Source: Pseudomonas sp. UBA4194 (lineage in GTDB: Bacteria; Pseudomonadota; Gammaproteobacteria; Pseudomonadales; Pseudomonadaceae). Taken from it: 64,000 bases of DNA. The notes beneath the pieces are model-generated. The model had not been told where the DNA came from. It searched no databases and was given only the letters and a program-made list of their open reading frames with translations. Positions within the stretch are counted from its first letter, which is position 1. The number at the start of each line of letters is the position of its first letter. The DNA lies in assembly GCF_002379585.1 (NCBI RefSeq), contig NZ_DFUE01000068.1, positions 18,099 to 82,098 of the forward strand. Direction: 5' to 3'. Both the position numbers and the translations under genes were made by a program. Of this stretch, positions 21,402-30,754 are shown piece by piece.

Positions 21402-22523
21402 GTGCACAACGTCGTCATCAGCGGAACCGGGCTGTATACCCCGGACCAGAGCATCTCCAACGAAGAGCTGGTCGAGTCTTTCAATGCCTATGTACAACAG
21501 TTCAACGCCGACAATGCCGCCGCTATAGATCGCGGTGAAGTGCAGGCGCTGGCTGAATCCAGTGCGGCGTTCATCGAGAAGGCCAGCGGTATCAAGAGCC
21601 GCTTCGTCATGGACAAGGCCGGCATTCTCGATCCGCAACGCATGAAGCCCAATCTGCCGGAGCGTAGCAACGACGAGCAGTCGATTCTTTGCCAGATGGC
21701 CGTGGCCGCCGCGGAGCAAGCCCTGGAGCGTGCCGGCAAGACCGCTGCCGATATCGATGCAGTGATCGTCGCCTGTTCCAACCTGCAGCGTCCGTATCCG
21801 GCCGTGGCCATCGAAGTACAACAGGCGTTGGGCATTCAAGGCTTCGGCTTTGACATGAACGTGGCCTGCTCCTCGGCCACTTTCGGCATCCAGCAAGCCT
21901 GCAACAGCGTGCAGTTGGGCCAGGCCCGTGCCGTGCTGGTGGTCGATCCGGAGATCTGCACCGGGCACCTCAACTTTCGCGACCGTGACAGCCATTTCAT
22001 CTTCGGCGATGCGGCCACCGCGGTCATCGTCGAACGCGCCGACCTGGCCACGTCCGCGAACCGGTTCGAGATCGTCAGCACCCGTCTGCTGACGCAATTC
22101 TCCAACAACATCCGCAACAATTTCGGCTTTCTCAACCGTGCAGAGGCCGAAGGGCCGGGCGCCGACGACAAGCTGTTCGTGCAGGAAGGGCGCAAGGTGT
22201 TCCGCGAGGTGTGCCCGATGGTGGCCGAATTGATCGCCGCCCACCTGGCCGAAAACAACATTGCTGTAGATAGCGTCAAGCGGTTCTGGCTGCATCAGGC
22301 CAACCTGAGCATGAACCATTTGATCGTGAAGAAACTGCTGGGCCGCGATGCCAGCGTAGAAGAAGCGCCAGTGATTCTGGACACCTATGCCAATACCAGT
22401 TCGGCTGGCTCGGTGATCGCGTTCCACCGCTATCAGGATGATCTGCAGCCCGGTTCCCTGGGCGTGCTCAGCTCTTTCGGCGCCGGCTATTCGATCGGTA
22501 GCGTGATCCTGCGAAAACTGTAG
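21402..22523 (+). CDS. Beta-ketoacyl-ACP synthase III, FabH2/PA3286-like
   Basis: Thiolase-fold condensing enzyme of 373 residues. The triad is Cys156 (NVACSSATF), His298 (WLHQAN) and Asn331 (YANTSSAGS). It is about 50 residues longer than housekeeping FabH because of an insertion near residues 25-95. P. aeruginosa PA3286 is a similar enzyme reported to condense octanoyl-CoA from beta-oxidation with malonyl-ACP, shunting degradation products back into synthesis; placement near the fadD genes fits. Start is GTG 21402 with AGAGGA 6 bases upstream. Ends at a REP and a bidirectional terminator. Confidence 0.85.
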   Translation: MHNVVISGTGLYTPDQSISNEELVESFNAYVQQFNADNAAAIDRGEVQALAESSAAFIEKASGIKSRFVMDKAGILDPQRMKPNLPERSNDEQSILCQMAVAAAEQALERAGKTAADIDAVIVACSNLQRPYPAVAIEVQQALGIQGFGFDMNVACSSATFGIQQACNSVQLGQARAVLVVDPEICTGHLNFRDRDSHFIFGDAATAVIVERADLATSANRFEIVSTRLLTQFSNNIRNNFGFLNRAEAEGPGADDKLFVQEGRKVFREVCPMVAELIAAHLAENNIAVDSVKRFWLHQANLSMNHLIVKKLLGRDASVEEAPVILDTYANTSSAGSVIAFHRYQDDLQPGSLGVLSSFGAGYSIGSVILRKL

Positions 22524-22544
22524 CACCGGCGTCAGCCGGGTCAC
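22521..22544. repeat. Single REP-type palindrome overlapping the fabH2-like stop codon
   Basis: TAGCACCGGCGTCAGCCGGG is the reverse complement form of the CCGGCTTACGCCGG family with one substitution. Its first three bases are the TAG stop of the ketosynthase gene. Confidence 0.65.
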
Positions 22545-22571
22545 TCCCAAGTTACCGCTCAGGCAAACAGA

Positions 22572-22619
22572 AAAGGCGAAGTGCGCTGGATGGGGTCAGC
22601 ACACTTCGCCTTTCTTTTT
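22572..22619. terminator. Bidirectional terminator between ketosynthase and porin genes
   Basis: AAAGGCGAAGTG (22572-22583) pairs with CACTTCGCCTTT (22602-22613), followed by CTTTTT. A-rich sequence on the left serves the opposite strand. It separates convergent genes ending at 22523 and 22633. Confidence 0.88.
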
Positions 22620-22632
22620 GCGGTGTAGAACC

Positions 22633-23922
22633 TTAGAACTTGGCTTCTACGTCCAGCTGCAGGGTATCGACGTCCTGGCGGCTGTTGTTGGTGACGCTGG
22701 AGGCAATGTAGGAGTCCTTGGCCTTCAAGTAGCTGGCTGCGACAGCGAAGTTCTTGTCGATGTCGTAGCTGACCTTGACCTTGTGGCCCTTGCCGCCGGT
22801 GAAGCCGTTGCCGAAGTCCGAGTCGGTGAACGCGCCAACCACTGCGTTACGCTCTACGTCGCGGTAGTTGTAGTCCAGGCCGATACCGTAGAACTTGGTC
22901 TTCACGCCGAACAGGTAGGCGGTATCTTCCTTGTCGGAAGTGGCGGTGCTCTGGGCATCGCCGTTGACCACGTACTGACCGTAGAACGACAGCGGCAGTG
23001 GCAGGCCGGTCAGGTCAAGCTGACCAAAACCTTCGTACAGCTGGAACTCGTTGCTGCCTGGAGCGTTGCCGTTGATGGCCAGGCCGGTGGTGTCGTTGTC
23101 GTTGTCGAATGCGTAGAGGCTACCGCCCAGGGTCACCTTGACGGTGTCGGCCGGGGCGAAACGAACGCCAGCCTGACCGGTGTACATGCGCAGGTCGTGC
23201 TGGAACTGATAGCCGTCGCCGTCGACGTTGTCGGTCAGCACGTAGTAACCGGTGCTGCCGAACAGCTCGGTCTTGCCGCCCAGAGGCATTTTGTAGGTGA
23301 CTGCCAAGCCTTCCGGGTTGATGTCGCCGTCCCAGATCACGTCACCCATGCTCACCCATGGCTGGGCGATCTTGCCGCCAATCACGTGCAGGTTCGGCAC
23401 GGCGGTCGGGTGGTAGTCGAGGTAGGCCTGGTCCAGCCAGATGGATTTCTTGTTGAACTGGCCATCCAGGCTCTGGTTGGTGGAGCGAGCATCGGCACTG
23501 CTACCGGTGGCGACACGGATACCGCCGTCTACCTGTGGGTTGATTTCGCTGTAGACGCCCAGGCGAGCACGGATGCGCTGACGGTCCTGGTCGCCGGTGA
23601 TGTTGCGCGGCGTGTCGGTGGAAGCATCCACGCTTTCGTGACGCAGGCGGATGTCACCCTTGATCTGGGTTTTGGCAGCCCAGGCGACTTTTTGGTCGAA
23701 GGCACTCATTTTCTTCGATTGTTCGGCGGCAGCCACTTGCTGGGCTTGTTTCTCGCCTTCGAGTTCGGTTTTCAGCTCGGCATACTGTGCGGCATTGATC
23801 GAGCCGTTGGCCCGCAGCATGTCCAGCAACTTGGCGTCGACAGCGGCACTGGCCTGGCTGCTGATGGCCATCAGAACTGCGGCGCTCAGGCTAGCCTTGG
23901 TGAGTGTTGAAACAAGACGCAT
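22633..23922 (-). CDS. Putative outer-membrane porin (Porin_5-like)
   Basis: Outer-membrane beta-barrel of 429 residues. Residues 1-27 are a signal peptide (MRLVSTLTKASLSAAVLMAI, cleaved near SQASA). A helical coiled segment follows (AQYAELKTELEGEKQAQQVA), then alternating strands with Tyr and Asp-rich loops, and the last residue is Phe, the BAM sorting signal. ATG 23922 has GGGAGA 8 bases upstream; the 41 codons before it are rejected. The substrate is not predictable. The layout matches the putative porin family of Pseudomonas, not OprF or OprD. Confidence 0.85.
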   Translation of the reverse strand: MRLVSTLTKASLSAAVLMAISSQASAAVDAKLLDMLRANGSINAAQYAELKTELEGEKQAQQVAAAEQSKKMSAFDQKVAWAAKTQIKGDIRLRHESVDASTDTPRNITGDQDRQRIRARLGVYSEINPQVDGGIRVATGSSADARSTNQSLDGQFNKKSIWLDQAYLDYHPTAVPNLHVIGGKIAQPWVSMGDVIWDGDINPEGLAVTYKMPLGGKTELFGSTGYYVLTDNVDGDGYQFQHDLRMYTGQAGVRFAPADTVKVTLGGSLYAFDNDNDTTGLAINGNAPGSNEFQLYEGFGQLDLTGLPLPLSFYGQYVVNGDAQSTATSDKEDTAYLFGVKTKFYGIGLDYNYRDVERNAVVGAFTDSDFGNGFTGGKGHKVKVSYDIDKNFAVAASYLKAKDSYIASSVTNNSRQDVDTLQLDVEAKF

Positions 23923-24198
23923 AACGTTCTCCCTATCGAAAATGGGCAGGCAAACGCCGGACCCTAAAAGTGCTTTCGGACACACCTGGCAGCGGGCGTG
24001 ACGACTCCGAAAAACTGGCGCAAGTATTGCGATGGGTGATGACAAAACGATGTCAGAACAATGGCTTGGTTATTACAGTTGAACGGCCTTTAGCCCGTGC
24101 TAGAGCCTCGCGCGCGTGATGGCACATTTTCGGTGATGGCCGCTACCTCAGGGATACGCGATACTGACTTCAGCCCGCGATTTACCGGAGATGTCCCG

Positions 24199-25323
24199 AT
24201 GCCGTTGCAAGTTGCTGCAAGCCTGTCCGCTGTGGACGCCGCCCAGTGGGATGCCCTGCTGCCCCAGCCGCAGCCGTTTCTGCGCCACGCTTTTCTTACC
24301 GCGCTGGAAGACAGTGGCAGCCTGGGCAAGGGCTCGGGCTGGGAGCCCGAGCACCTGCTGCAGGTTGAAGACGGCCGCCTGATCGCGGCGCTGCCCAGTT
24401 ATCGCAAGTGGCATTCCTACGGTGAGTACGTGTTCGATCATGGCTGGGCCGACGCCTGTCGCCGCGCCGGGATCGACTACTACCCCAAATTGCTCAGCGC
24501 CGTGCCGTTCAGTCCCGTCAGCGGCCCGCGCTTGCTGGCGCGCAAGCCCGGGGAGGGTCTGGAACTGTTGCGCAGCGTGCCGGGTTATCTGGAGATCGAA
24601 GCGTTGACCAGTGCCCATGTCAATTTCACCGACCCGGACCTGGACGCCTTGTTGGGGCAGGAGGAGGGGTGGTTGGAGCGGCTCGGCTGCCAGTACCACT
24701 GGCACAACCGCGGATACCGGGATTTTCAGGACTTTCTCGATGCGCTGAGCTCGCGCAAGCGCAAGCAAATGCGCAAGGAGCGCGAGCAGGTGCTGGCTCA
24801 AGGGATCGAGTTCGAGTGGCGTGAGGGGCATCAACTCAGTGAAGCCGAGTGGGACTTCGTCTACGCCTGCTATGCCAATACCTATGCAGTGCGCAGGCAG
24901 TCGCCCTACCTGAATCGCGCGTTCTTCAGCCTGCTGGCCGAGCGTATGCCCGAGTCGATTCGGGTGGTGCTGGCGTGCCAGTCTGGACGGCCGGTGGCCA
25001 TGGCGTTCAGTTTGCTGGGCGGCGACAGTTTCTACGGGCGGTACTGGGGATGTCTGGCGGAGTACGACCGCCTGCATTTCGAGACGTGCTTCTATCAGGG
25101 CATGGACTATGCGATCAGCCATGGGCTGCAGCGTTTCGATGCCGGCGCGCAGGGCGAGCACAAGCTGATTCGTGGCTTCGAGCCGGTGATCACCCGGTCA
25201 TGGCACTACCTGCGCCACCCTGGGCTACGCTCGGCGGTTCAGGAGTTTCTGGAAGCGGAAAGGGTAGGGGTGTTGGGCTACGCAGAGGAGGCGCGGGCGG
25301 CGTTGCCTTATCGGCAAGCCTGA
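24199..25323 (+). CDS. GNAT-fold protein, FemAB-like (DUF482)
   Basis: Cytoplasmic protein of 374 residues resembling the DUF482 / FemAB-like acyltransferases. Landmarks are LRHAFLTALEDSGS near residue 30, KWHSYGEYVFDHGWADA, SRKRKQMRKEREQVL, and a C-terminal GAQGEHKLIRGFEP typical of the family. FemAB-like proteins add amino acids to peptidoglycan peptides in Gram-positives; the job in Pseudomonas is unknown. ATG 24199 with GGAGA upstream gives the conserved start. Stands alone; the 275-base gap before it shows no other gene. Confidence 0.82.
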   Translation: MPLQVAASLSAVDAAQWDALLPQPQPFLRHAFLTALEDSGSLGKGSGWEPEHLLQVEDGRLIAALPSYRKWHSYGEYVFDHGWADACRRAGIDYYPKLLSAVPFSPVSGPRLLARKPGEGLELLRSVPGYLEIEALTSAHVNFTDPDLDALLGQEEGWLERLGCQYHWHNRGYRDFQDFLDALSSRKRKQMRKEREQVLAQGIEFEWREGHQLSEAEWDFVYACYANTYAVRRQSPYLNRAFFSLLAERMPESIRVVLACQSGRPVAMAFSLLGGDSFYGRYWGCLAEYDRLHFETCFYQGMDYAISHGLQRFDAGAQGEHKLIRGFEPVITRSWHYLRHPGLRSAVQEFLEAERVGVLGYAEEARAALPYRQA

Positions 25324-25405
25324 CGGAGGGCAGCGCGGCCCTCCCTGGGGCCGCGGCGCACAACCCTATGCGGGGGGTGATGGCGCCGTACTGACACCAT
25401 CACAG

Positions 25406-27241
25406 TCAATCCATCCCCACAAAGCCCCCGGTCTGGTGATGCCACAACCGCGCATACAGACCCTGCTGCGCCAGCAGTTCGCTGTGGCTGCCGATCTCCA
25501 CCACCTTGCCTTTCTGCATGACCACCAGCCGGTCCATCTTGATGATGGTGGACAGGCGGTGAGCGATGGCGATCACCGTTTTGCCCTGCATCAAGGTTTC
25601 CAGGCTCTCCTGAATCGCGGCCTCCACTTCGGAGTCCAGCGCCGAAGTGGCTTCGTCCATGATCAGGATCGGAGCATTCTTCAGCAGTACCCGGGCGATG
25701 GCGATGCGCTGGCGCTGACCGCCGGACAGTTTCACACCACGCTCGCCGACATGGGCATCGAAGCCCTTGCGGCCCTCGCTGTCCGACAGCAAGGGCAGGA
25801 ACTCATCGGCGCGGGCCTTGCGGACCGCTTCCCAGACCTGCTCCTCGCTGGCGTTGGGCTTGCCATAGCGCAGGTTTTCCAGGATCGAGCGGTGCAGCAG
25901 TGACGTGTCCTGGGTAATCAGGCCGATCTGCTCGCGCAAGCTCTCCTGGGTCACTTCGGCGATGTTCTGGCCGTCGATGAGGATGCGCCCGCCGGGCAGG
26001 TCATAGAGGCGCAGCAACAGGTTGACCAAGGTCGACTTGCCAGCGCCGGAAGGGCCGATCAGGCCAATCTTCTCGCCGGGGCGGATATCCAGGGTCAGGC
26101 CCTCGATGATGTTGTCGCCCTTGGGGTAGTGGAAGTCGACGTCTTCGAAGCGCACGTTGCCCCGCGTGACCTTCAGGCGCGGTGCGCCTTTCTTGTCGGT
26201 GACGCTGACCGGTTGAGCGATGGTCTGCAGACCATCCTGCACCATGCCGATATTCTCGAAGATGCCATTGACCACCCACATGATCCATCCGGACATGTTG
26301 ACGATCCGAATCACCAGGCCAGTGGCCAAGGCGATGGCGCCCACGGAGATCAGCGACTGGGTCCATAGCCACAGGGCCAGGCCCGTGGTGCCGACGATCA
26401 ACAGACCGTTAATGGTGGTGATGGCGAAATCCATGCTGGTGATTACCCGGCTGGCCAGCTGGGTCTTTTCCGTTTGTTCGGTGATGGCGTCGCGGGCGTA
26501 CTGCTGTTCCATGCTGGTGTGGGCGAACAGTTTCAGCGTGGCGATATTGGAGTAGCCGTCGACGATGCGCCCCATGAGCTTGGAGCGGGCGTCGGACGAG
26601 ATCACCGAGCGCTCCTTCACCCGCGGCACGAAGTAATACAGCGAAACGACGTAGGCGATGATCCACATGATCAGCGGAATCATCAGGCGCCAGTCCGCTT
26701 CGGCGAAAAGCACCAGGGCGCTGATTGCGTAGATGAGCACGTGCCACAGTGCATCCACGGCGGCCACTGCGGAGTCGCGCAGCGAGTTGCCGGTCTGCAT
26801 GATGCGCTGGGCGATGCGCCCGGCGAAGTCGCTGTGGAAGAAGTTCATGCTCTGCTTGAGCACGTAGTTATGGTTCTGCCAGCGAATCAGGCTGGTCATG
26901 CCGGGGCTGATCGCCTGGTGCACCAGCAGGTCGTGCAGGCCAATGAAAATCGGCCGCAGCACCAGGGCAACCACCACCATCCAGGTCAGCTCAAGGGCGT
27001 TGTCGCTGAAAAAATGGACGTTCGGCGTGCCTTGCGCCATGTCGATGATGCGGCTGAGGTAGCGGAACAGCGCCACCTCGATCAAGGCACCGATCAGCCC
27101 CACCACCAGCAACGTGGCAAAGCTGGGCCAGACCTGTTTCAGGTAGTAGATGTAGAACGCCAGGACCTTGTTCGGCGGCGTTTCGGTGGGAGCTTCACGA
27201 AAGATATCGATCCATTGTTCGAAGCGGCGATAGATACTCAA
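25406..27241 (-). CDS. ABC exporter, fused permease and ATPase (MsbA-like)
   Basis: Half-transporter of 611 residues. The N-terminal half has about six membrane helices (type IV ABC exporter fold). The ATPase follows: Walker A GPSGAGKST near residue 400, the signature LSGGQRQRIAIA, Walker B ILIMDEATSALDSE and the switch IAHRLST. It would work as a homodimer. The substrate is unknown; it is close to bacterial multidrug/lipid exporters, and the dedicated lipid A flippase gene is normally elsewhere. Followed on the minus strand by nothing until the GNAT gene, which converges. Confidence 0.9.
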   Translation of the reverse strand: MSIYRRFEQWIDIFREAPTETPPNKVLAFYIYYLKQVWPSFATLLVVGLIGALIEVALFRYLSRIIDMAQGTPNVHFFSDNALELTWMVVVALVLRPIFIGLHDLLVHQAISPGMTSLIRWQNHNYVLKQSMNFFHSDFAGRIAQRIMQTGNSLRDSAVAAVDALWHVLIYAISALVLFAEADWRLMIPLIMWIIAYVVSLYYFVPRVKERSVISSDARSKLMGRIVDGYSNIATLKLFAHTSMEQQYARDAITEQTEKTQLASRVITSMDFAITTINGLLIVGTTGLALWLWTQSLISVGAIALATGLVIRIVNMSGWIMWVVNGIFENIGMVQDGLQTIAQPVSVTDKKGAPRLKVTRGNVRFEDVDFHYPKGDNIIEGLTLDIRPGEKIGLIGPSGAGKSTLVNLLLRLYDLPGGRILIDGQNIAEVTQESLREQIGLITQDTSLLHRSILENLRYGKPNASEEQVWEAVRKARADEFLPLLSDSEGRKGFDAHVGERGVKLSGGQRQRIAIARVLLKNAPILIMDEATSALDSEVEAAIQESLETLMQGKTVIAIAHRLSTIIKMDRLVVMQKGKVVEIGSHSELLAQQGLYARLWHHQTGGFVGMD

Positions 27242-27284
27242 ACGTGCTCTCCTGTGCGTGTGTGACGGTCCTGGCGTGGGTAGC

Positions 27285-27848
27285 TCAATCCAGGCGCTTT
27301 GCCGACTTGATCATGATCGGATCGGACGGCACGTTCTGCATGCCGCGGGATGTAGTGGTCGGGGCGTTGGCGATGGTGTCCACCACGTCCATGCCCTTGA
27401 CCACCTTGCCAAATACTGCGTAACCGAAGTCACGGCCACCGTGGTCAAGGAAGTCGTTGTCCTTCTGGTTGATGAAGAACTGACTGGTGGCCGAGTCCTT
27501 TACTTGAGTCCGAGCCATCGCGAGGGTTCCCCGAACATTGTGCAAACCATTGTCGGCTTCGTTTTTGATCGGTGCCGCGGCTTCTTTCTCGCGCATGTCA
27601 CGGGTGAAGCCGCCACCTTGCACCATGAAGCCCGGAATCACCCGATGGAAGATGGTGTTGTTGTAATAGCCCTGGTCGACATAGGTCAGGAAGTTCTTGG
27701 TGCTGACGGGCGCCTTGACTGCATCCAGCTCCACTTCGATCTGGCCCATGCTGGTGTCGAGCAGCACGTGGGGCAGCTTGGCGTCGGCGGCCATCAGTTG
27801 GCCTGCCAGGGACAGGGTGCAGGCGGCGAGGAAGATTTTTTTCAGCAT
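27285..27848 (-). CDS. ppiA: Periplasmic peptidyl-prolyl cis-trans isomerase A (cyclophilin)
   Basis: Cyclophilin of 187 residues with a signal peptide (MLKKIFLAACTLSLAGQLMA, cut after AMA-like LMA). Core motifs are FHRVIPGFMVQGGGF with the catalytic Arg, LAMAR, SQFFIN and VFGKVVKGMDVV. It speeds proline isomerisation during folding of exported proteins. The start lies 4 bases below the end of the decayed hydrolase frame. Confidence 0.94.
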   Translation of the reverse strand: MLKKIFLAACTLSLAGQLMAADAKLPHVLLDTSMGQIEVELDAVKAPVSTKNFLTYVDQGYYNNTIFHRVIPGFMVQGGGFTRDMREKEAAAPIKNEADNGLHNVRGTLAMARTQVKDSATSQFFINQKDNDFLDHGGRDFGYAVFGKVVKGMDVVDTIANAPTTTSRGMQNVPSDPIMIKSAKRLD

Positions 27849-27851
27849 GGA

Positions 27852-28103
27852 TCAGTGGTCCTTGGTTGAGGTGGCGACTGTCTGCAGGAATGCCGGTCGC
27901 GGCTGGTTGAAACGCTTGGCTGGGTCCAGCGGCATAGCCTGCCGGGAATTTTCGATGACGGCGAGGCGTGCACCGGGAATCAATGTTACGTAATGTTCTT
28001 TCAGCGCCACAGGTGGGTCGCCTTCATCGGCGCTGATGGTCAGGGTAGGACAGGTGATGCGCCCGAGACGTTCCTGCATACCCCAGCTGACGATGGCGTC
28101 CAC
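27852..28103 (-). pseudogene. C-terminal remnant of an alpha/beta hydrolase
   Basis: An 83-codon frame whose sequence (RLGRITCPTLTISADEGDPP, then AVIENSRQAMPLDPAKRFNQ) looks like the last third of an alpha/beta hydrolase, with the acid-residue strand and the cap region but no nucleophile elbow. The typical catalytic His position reads NSRQAM instead of NSGHAM-like, so even this part is changed. It begins with a GTG five codons after the lysR stop codon, in the same frame, so a deletion apparently removed the first two thirds. Not expected to be active. Confidence 0.65.
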
Positions 28104-28115
28104 GTCGGCTACCGG

Positions 28116-29039
28116 TCAGACGAGCTGTTCAGCGGCATGGGGGACATCCAGTGGCGCGGTGTCGAACGTGCGCAGCAGTTCGACGAGGATCTGCGTGGCC
28201 GGACCCAGGGGTTTGTCCTTGTTCGAGTAGAGGTAGAACGTGGGATGGCGACTGCCGCCCTGTTCCAGCGGCAGCGCCTTGAGCACGCCCTCGCGCAGCT
28301 CCCGTTCGATCATGTGCCGCGGCAGCCAGGCAAAACCCAGGCCGCTGCCGACGAAGGTCGACGCCGTGGCCAGGCTGCCCACCGTCCAGCGTTGTTCGGC
28401 GCCCAGCCAACCGACGTCCCGGGGCTGTTGGCGGCCGGAGTCGCGGATCACCACCTGCATCTGGTTTTCCAGATCGTGAAAGCTCAGCTCGCGGCCCATC
28501 TTCAGCAGCGGATGGTCGGGGTGGGCCACGGCGACGAACTCCACCGCGCTCATCTCCGTGCCCAGATGGCCCGGAATGCTGTAGCCACTGATGGCCAGGT
28601 CGGCGACGCCTTCGTGCAGCACCTCTTCGACCCCGGACAGCACCTCTTCACGCAGGCGCACCCGGCAGCCGCGACTCTGCGGCATGAAGGCGGTCAAGGC
28701 GCGGACCAGACGAGCGCTGGGGTAGGCGGCGTCCACCACCAGGCGCACTTCGGCTTCCCAGCCTTGCTCCATGTGGTGGGCGAGGTCTTCGAGCTGGCTG
28801 GCCTGCTTGACCAGTTGCCGGGAGCGCCGCAGCAGCACACCGCCTGCTTCGGTGAGCACCGCCTTGCGCCCGTCGATGCGCAGCAGTGGCACGCCGAGCT
28901 GGTCCTGCATGCGCGCTACGGTATAGCTGACCGACGATTGCGAACGGTGCAGGGCTTCGGCGGCTTGGGCGAAGCCGCCGTGATCGACCACCGCCTGCAG
29001 CGTTCGCCATTGATCGAGGGTGACCCGGGGCGCTTTCAT
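28116..29039 (-). CDS. LysR-family transcriptional regulator
   Basis: Regulator of 307 residues. The winged helix-turn-helix covers residues 5-65 (LQAVVDHGGFAQAAEALHRS, SSVSYTVARMQDQLGV), and the periplasmic-binding-like effector domain follows. The target and effector are not visible. It is divergent from the small exported protein at 29089 with only 49 bases between, so it may control that gene. The stop codon is directly followed in frame by the remnant hydrolase. Confidence 0.92.
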   Translation of the reverse strand: MKAPRVTLDQWRTLQAVVDHGGFAQAAEALHRSQSSVSYTVARMQDQLGVPLLRIDGRKAVLTEAGGVLLRRSRQLVKQASQLEDLAHHMEQGWEAEVRLVVDAAYPSARLVRALTAFMPQSRGCRVRLREEVLSGVEEVLHEGVADLAISGYSIPGHLGTEMSAVEFVAVAHPDHPLLKMGRELSFHDLENQMQVVIRDSGRQQPRDVGWLGAEQRWTVGSLATASTFVGSGLGFAWLPRHMIERELREGVLKALPLEQGGSRHPTFYLYSNKDKPLGPATQILVELLRTFDTAPLDVPHAAEQLV

Positions 29040-29088
29040 CTACTACTCCTGTTGTCCTAAGCTGACAGCCTGCCTTGGAGACTGCCTG

Positions 29089-29406
29089 ATGATCAGATGC
29101 TGCGCTGTGGTGCTTGCGTTGCTGCCCGCTGTAGCCGTTGCCTACCCCATCGATGTGGAGAAGACGCTCAACGACACCGATATCCTGGTGACCGCCCATG
29201 ACACCGACTACGACCTGGGCGCCGTGACGCTGCAGAACTACGGGACCCAGGCAGCCCAGTGCAACGTGCGTTTTCGCAACGGGCCGGAGCCCGTGCGCAC
29301 GCGCAAAGTGACCGTCGCCGCCGGGAAATCCGCCAATGTGTCGGTGAATTTCAAACGCAGCATCATCAAGTTGCGGGTTCAGGTGCACTGCGAACCGAGC
29401 GAATGA
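29089..29406 (+). CDS. Small exported protein of unknown function
   Basis: Protein of 105 residues with a clear signal peptide (MIRCCAVVLALLPAVAVA). The mature part is a predicted small beta domain (ILVTAHDTDYDLGAVTLQNY) with two Cys (QCNVRF and VHCEPSE) that could form a disulfide. Likely periplasmic. ATG 29089 with GGAG upstream is preferred; the frame opens earlier at 29020. It faces the lysR gene, which may regulate it. I recall similar Pseudomonas proteins wrongly labelled as a phosphoglycerate kinase; nothing here supports that. Confidence 0.72.
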   Translation: MIRCCAVVLALLPAVAVAYPIDVEKTLNDTDILVTAHDTDYDLGAVTLQNYGTQAAQCNVRFRNGPEPVRTRKVTVAAGKSANVSVNFKRSIIKLRVQVHCEPSE

Positions 29407-29537
29407 TGCGCTATGGGTGACTGCGGGGTTGCATGCTTCACAGAGTAGAGGAATACGCCAACAAGACAACTTAATTGATAGGTTTTGCTGGGTATGCGAC
29501 GTTTTTCATCGAGCAGGGGCGGGCTTTGGGGGCTTCA

Positions 29538-29564
29538 TCGCGGGTAGGACCTGCTCCCACAGGG
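29538..29564. repeat. Degenerate REP element (GTGGGAGC family)
   Basis: TCGCGGGTAGGACCTGCTCC followed by CACAGGG is a diverged copy of the element seen at 59590-59618. The interval 29407-29686 has no gene. Confidence 0.5.
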
Positions 29565-29686
29565 TGCGGTGATCTTGCTGGAGATCCCTATGGAAATCGG
29601 CTCTGCCCGTGACAGGGCCCTACACACATCTGGCCCATCCCCAGCGGATGCGCTAAGGTCCGCGCCTCGCAAATTCGAGGCACACC

Positions 29687-30544
29687 ATGCAGTACCTTCT
29701 GATTGTTACCCTGATCCAGGCGTTCTCCTTCAGCCTGATCGGCGAATACCTTGCCGGCCACGTCGACAGCTACTTCGCCGTGCTTGCGCGCGTGCTGCTC
29801 GCTGGCCTGGTCTTTTTGCCCCTGACCCGTTGGCGCCAGGTTGAACCCAGGTTCCTGCGCGCGATGCTGTTGATCGGCGCCCTGCAGTTCGGCGTCACCT
29901 ACGTCTGTCTGTACCTGAGCTTTCGCGTGCTCAGCGTGCCGGAAGTGCTGTTGTTCACCATCCTCACTCCGGTACACGTCACGCTCATCGAAGACGCGCT
30001 CAACCGCCGTTTCAACCGCTGGGCATTGGTCGCGGCTCTGGTCGCCGTCGCCGGCGCTGCGGTGATTCGTTTCGACCGTATCAGTCCGGACTTTTTCATC
30101 GGCTTCCTGCTGCTGCAACTGGCGAACTTCACCTACGCTGCCGGTCAAGTGCTGTACAAGCATCTGGTCGCTCGCCACCCCAGCGATCAGCCGCAATATC
30201 GCCGCTTCGGCTATTTCTACGTCGGTGCCTTGTTGGTAGTGCTGCCAGCATTCCTGATCTTCGGCAACCCGCACAACCTGCCCCAGGCGCCATTGCAATG
30301 GGCTGTACTGGCGTTCCTGGGGCTGGTGTCCACGGCACTGGGCATGTACTGGTGGAACAAGGGTGCCAGCTTGGTGCCCGGCCCCACGCTGGCGGTAATG
30401 AACAATCTTCATGTACCGGTGGGCCTGCTGCTCAACCTGCTGATCTGGAACCAGCACGAGCCGCTGGGGCGGCTGTTTGTGGGTGGGGCGGTGATTCTGT
30501 TCTCGGTGTGGCTGAGCCGGTTGGGCGTGCGCCGGGCAGCTTGA
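29687..30544 (+). CDS. EamA/DMT-family membrane transporter
   Basis: Inner-membrane protein of 285 residues with about ten hydrophobic helices in two EamA repeats. The second repeat contains WWNKGASLVPGPTLAVMNNL, which resembles the carboxylate/amino acid/amine transporter subgroup. It probably exports small metabolites. Starts with MQYLLIVTLIQAFSFS, only weakly preceded by a ribosome site. Stands alone, same direction as the following MFS gene, 210 bases apart. Confidence 0.85.
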   Translation: MQYLLIVTLIQAFSFSLIGEYLAGHVDSYFAVLARVLLAGLVFLPLTRWRQVEPRFLRAMLLIGALQFGVTYVCLYLSFRVLSVPEVLLFTILTPVHVTLIEDALNRRFNRWALVAALVAVAGAAVIRFDRISPDFFIGFLLLQLANFTYAAGQVLYKHLVARHPSDQPQYRRFGYFYVGALLVVLPAFLIFGNPHNLPQAPLQWAVLAFLGLVSTALGMYWWNKGASLVPGPTLAVMNNLHVPVGLLLNLLIWNQHEPLGRLFVGGAVILFSVWLSRLGVRRAA

Positions 30545-30754
30545 GTTGAGGAACCGATCACTGGTCATCTCATAGGTTGTGTGTGGGCCGACGCCGGGCG
30601 TAGAATCCGCCGCATCTGGCATCGCCCCTCATACTCATAACAACCGCTCACCCTATGCTCCGCCTGGCTTCAAGCATTGGCGGGGCATTCGTGCGTGGTT
30701 TTTTTGTGGGGCGGGTCGGCTTCCCCAACTACCGAGAGCACCTGAAGCCATCCA

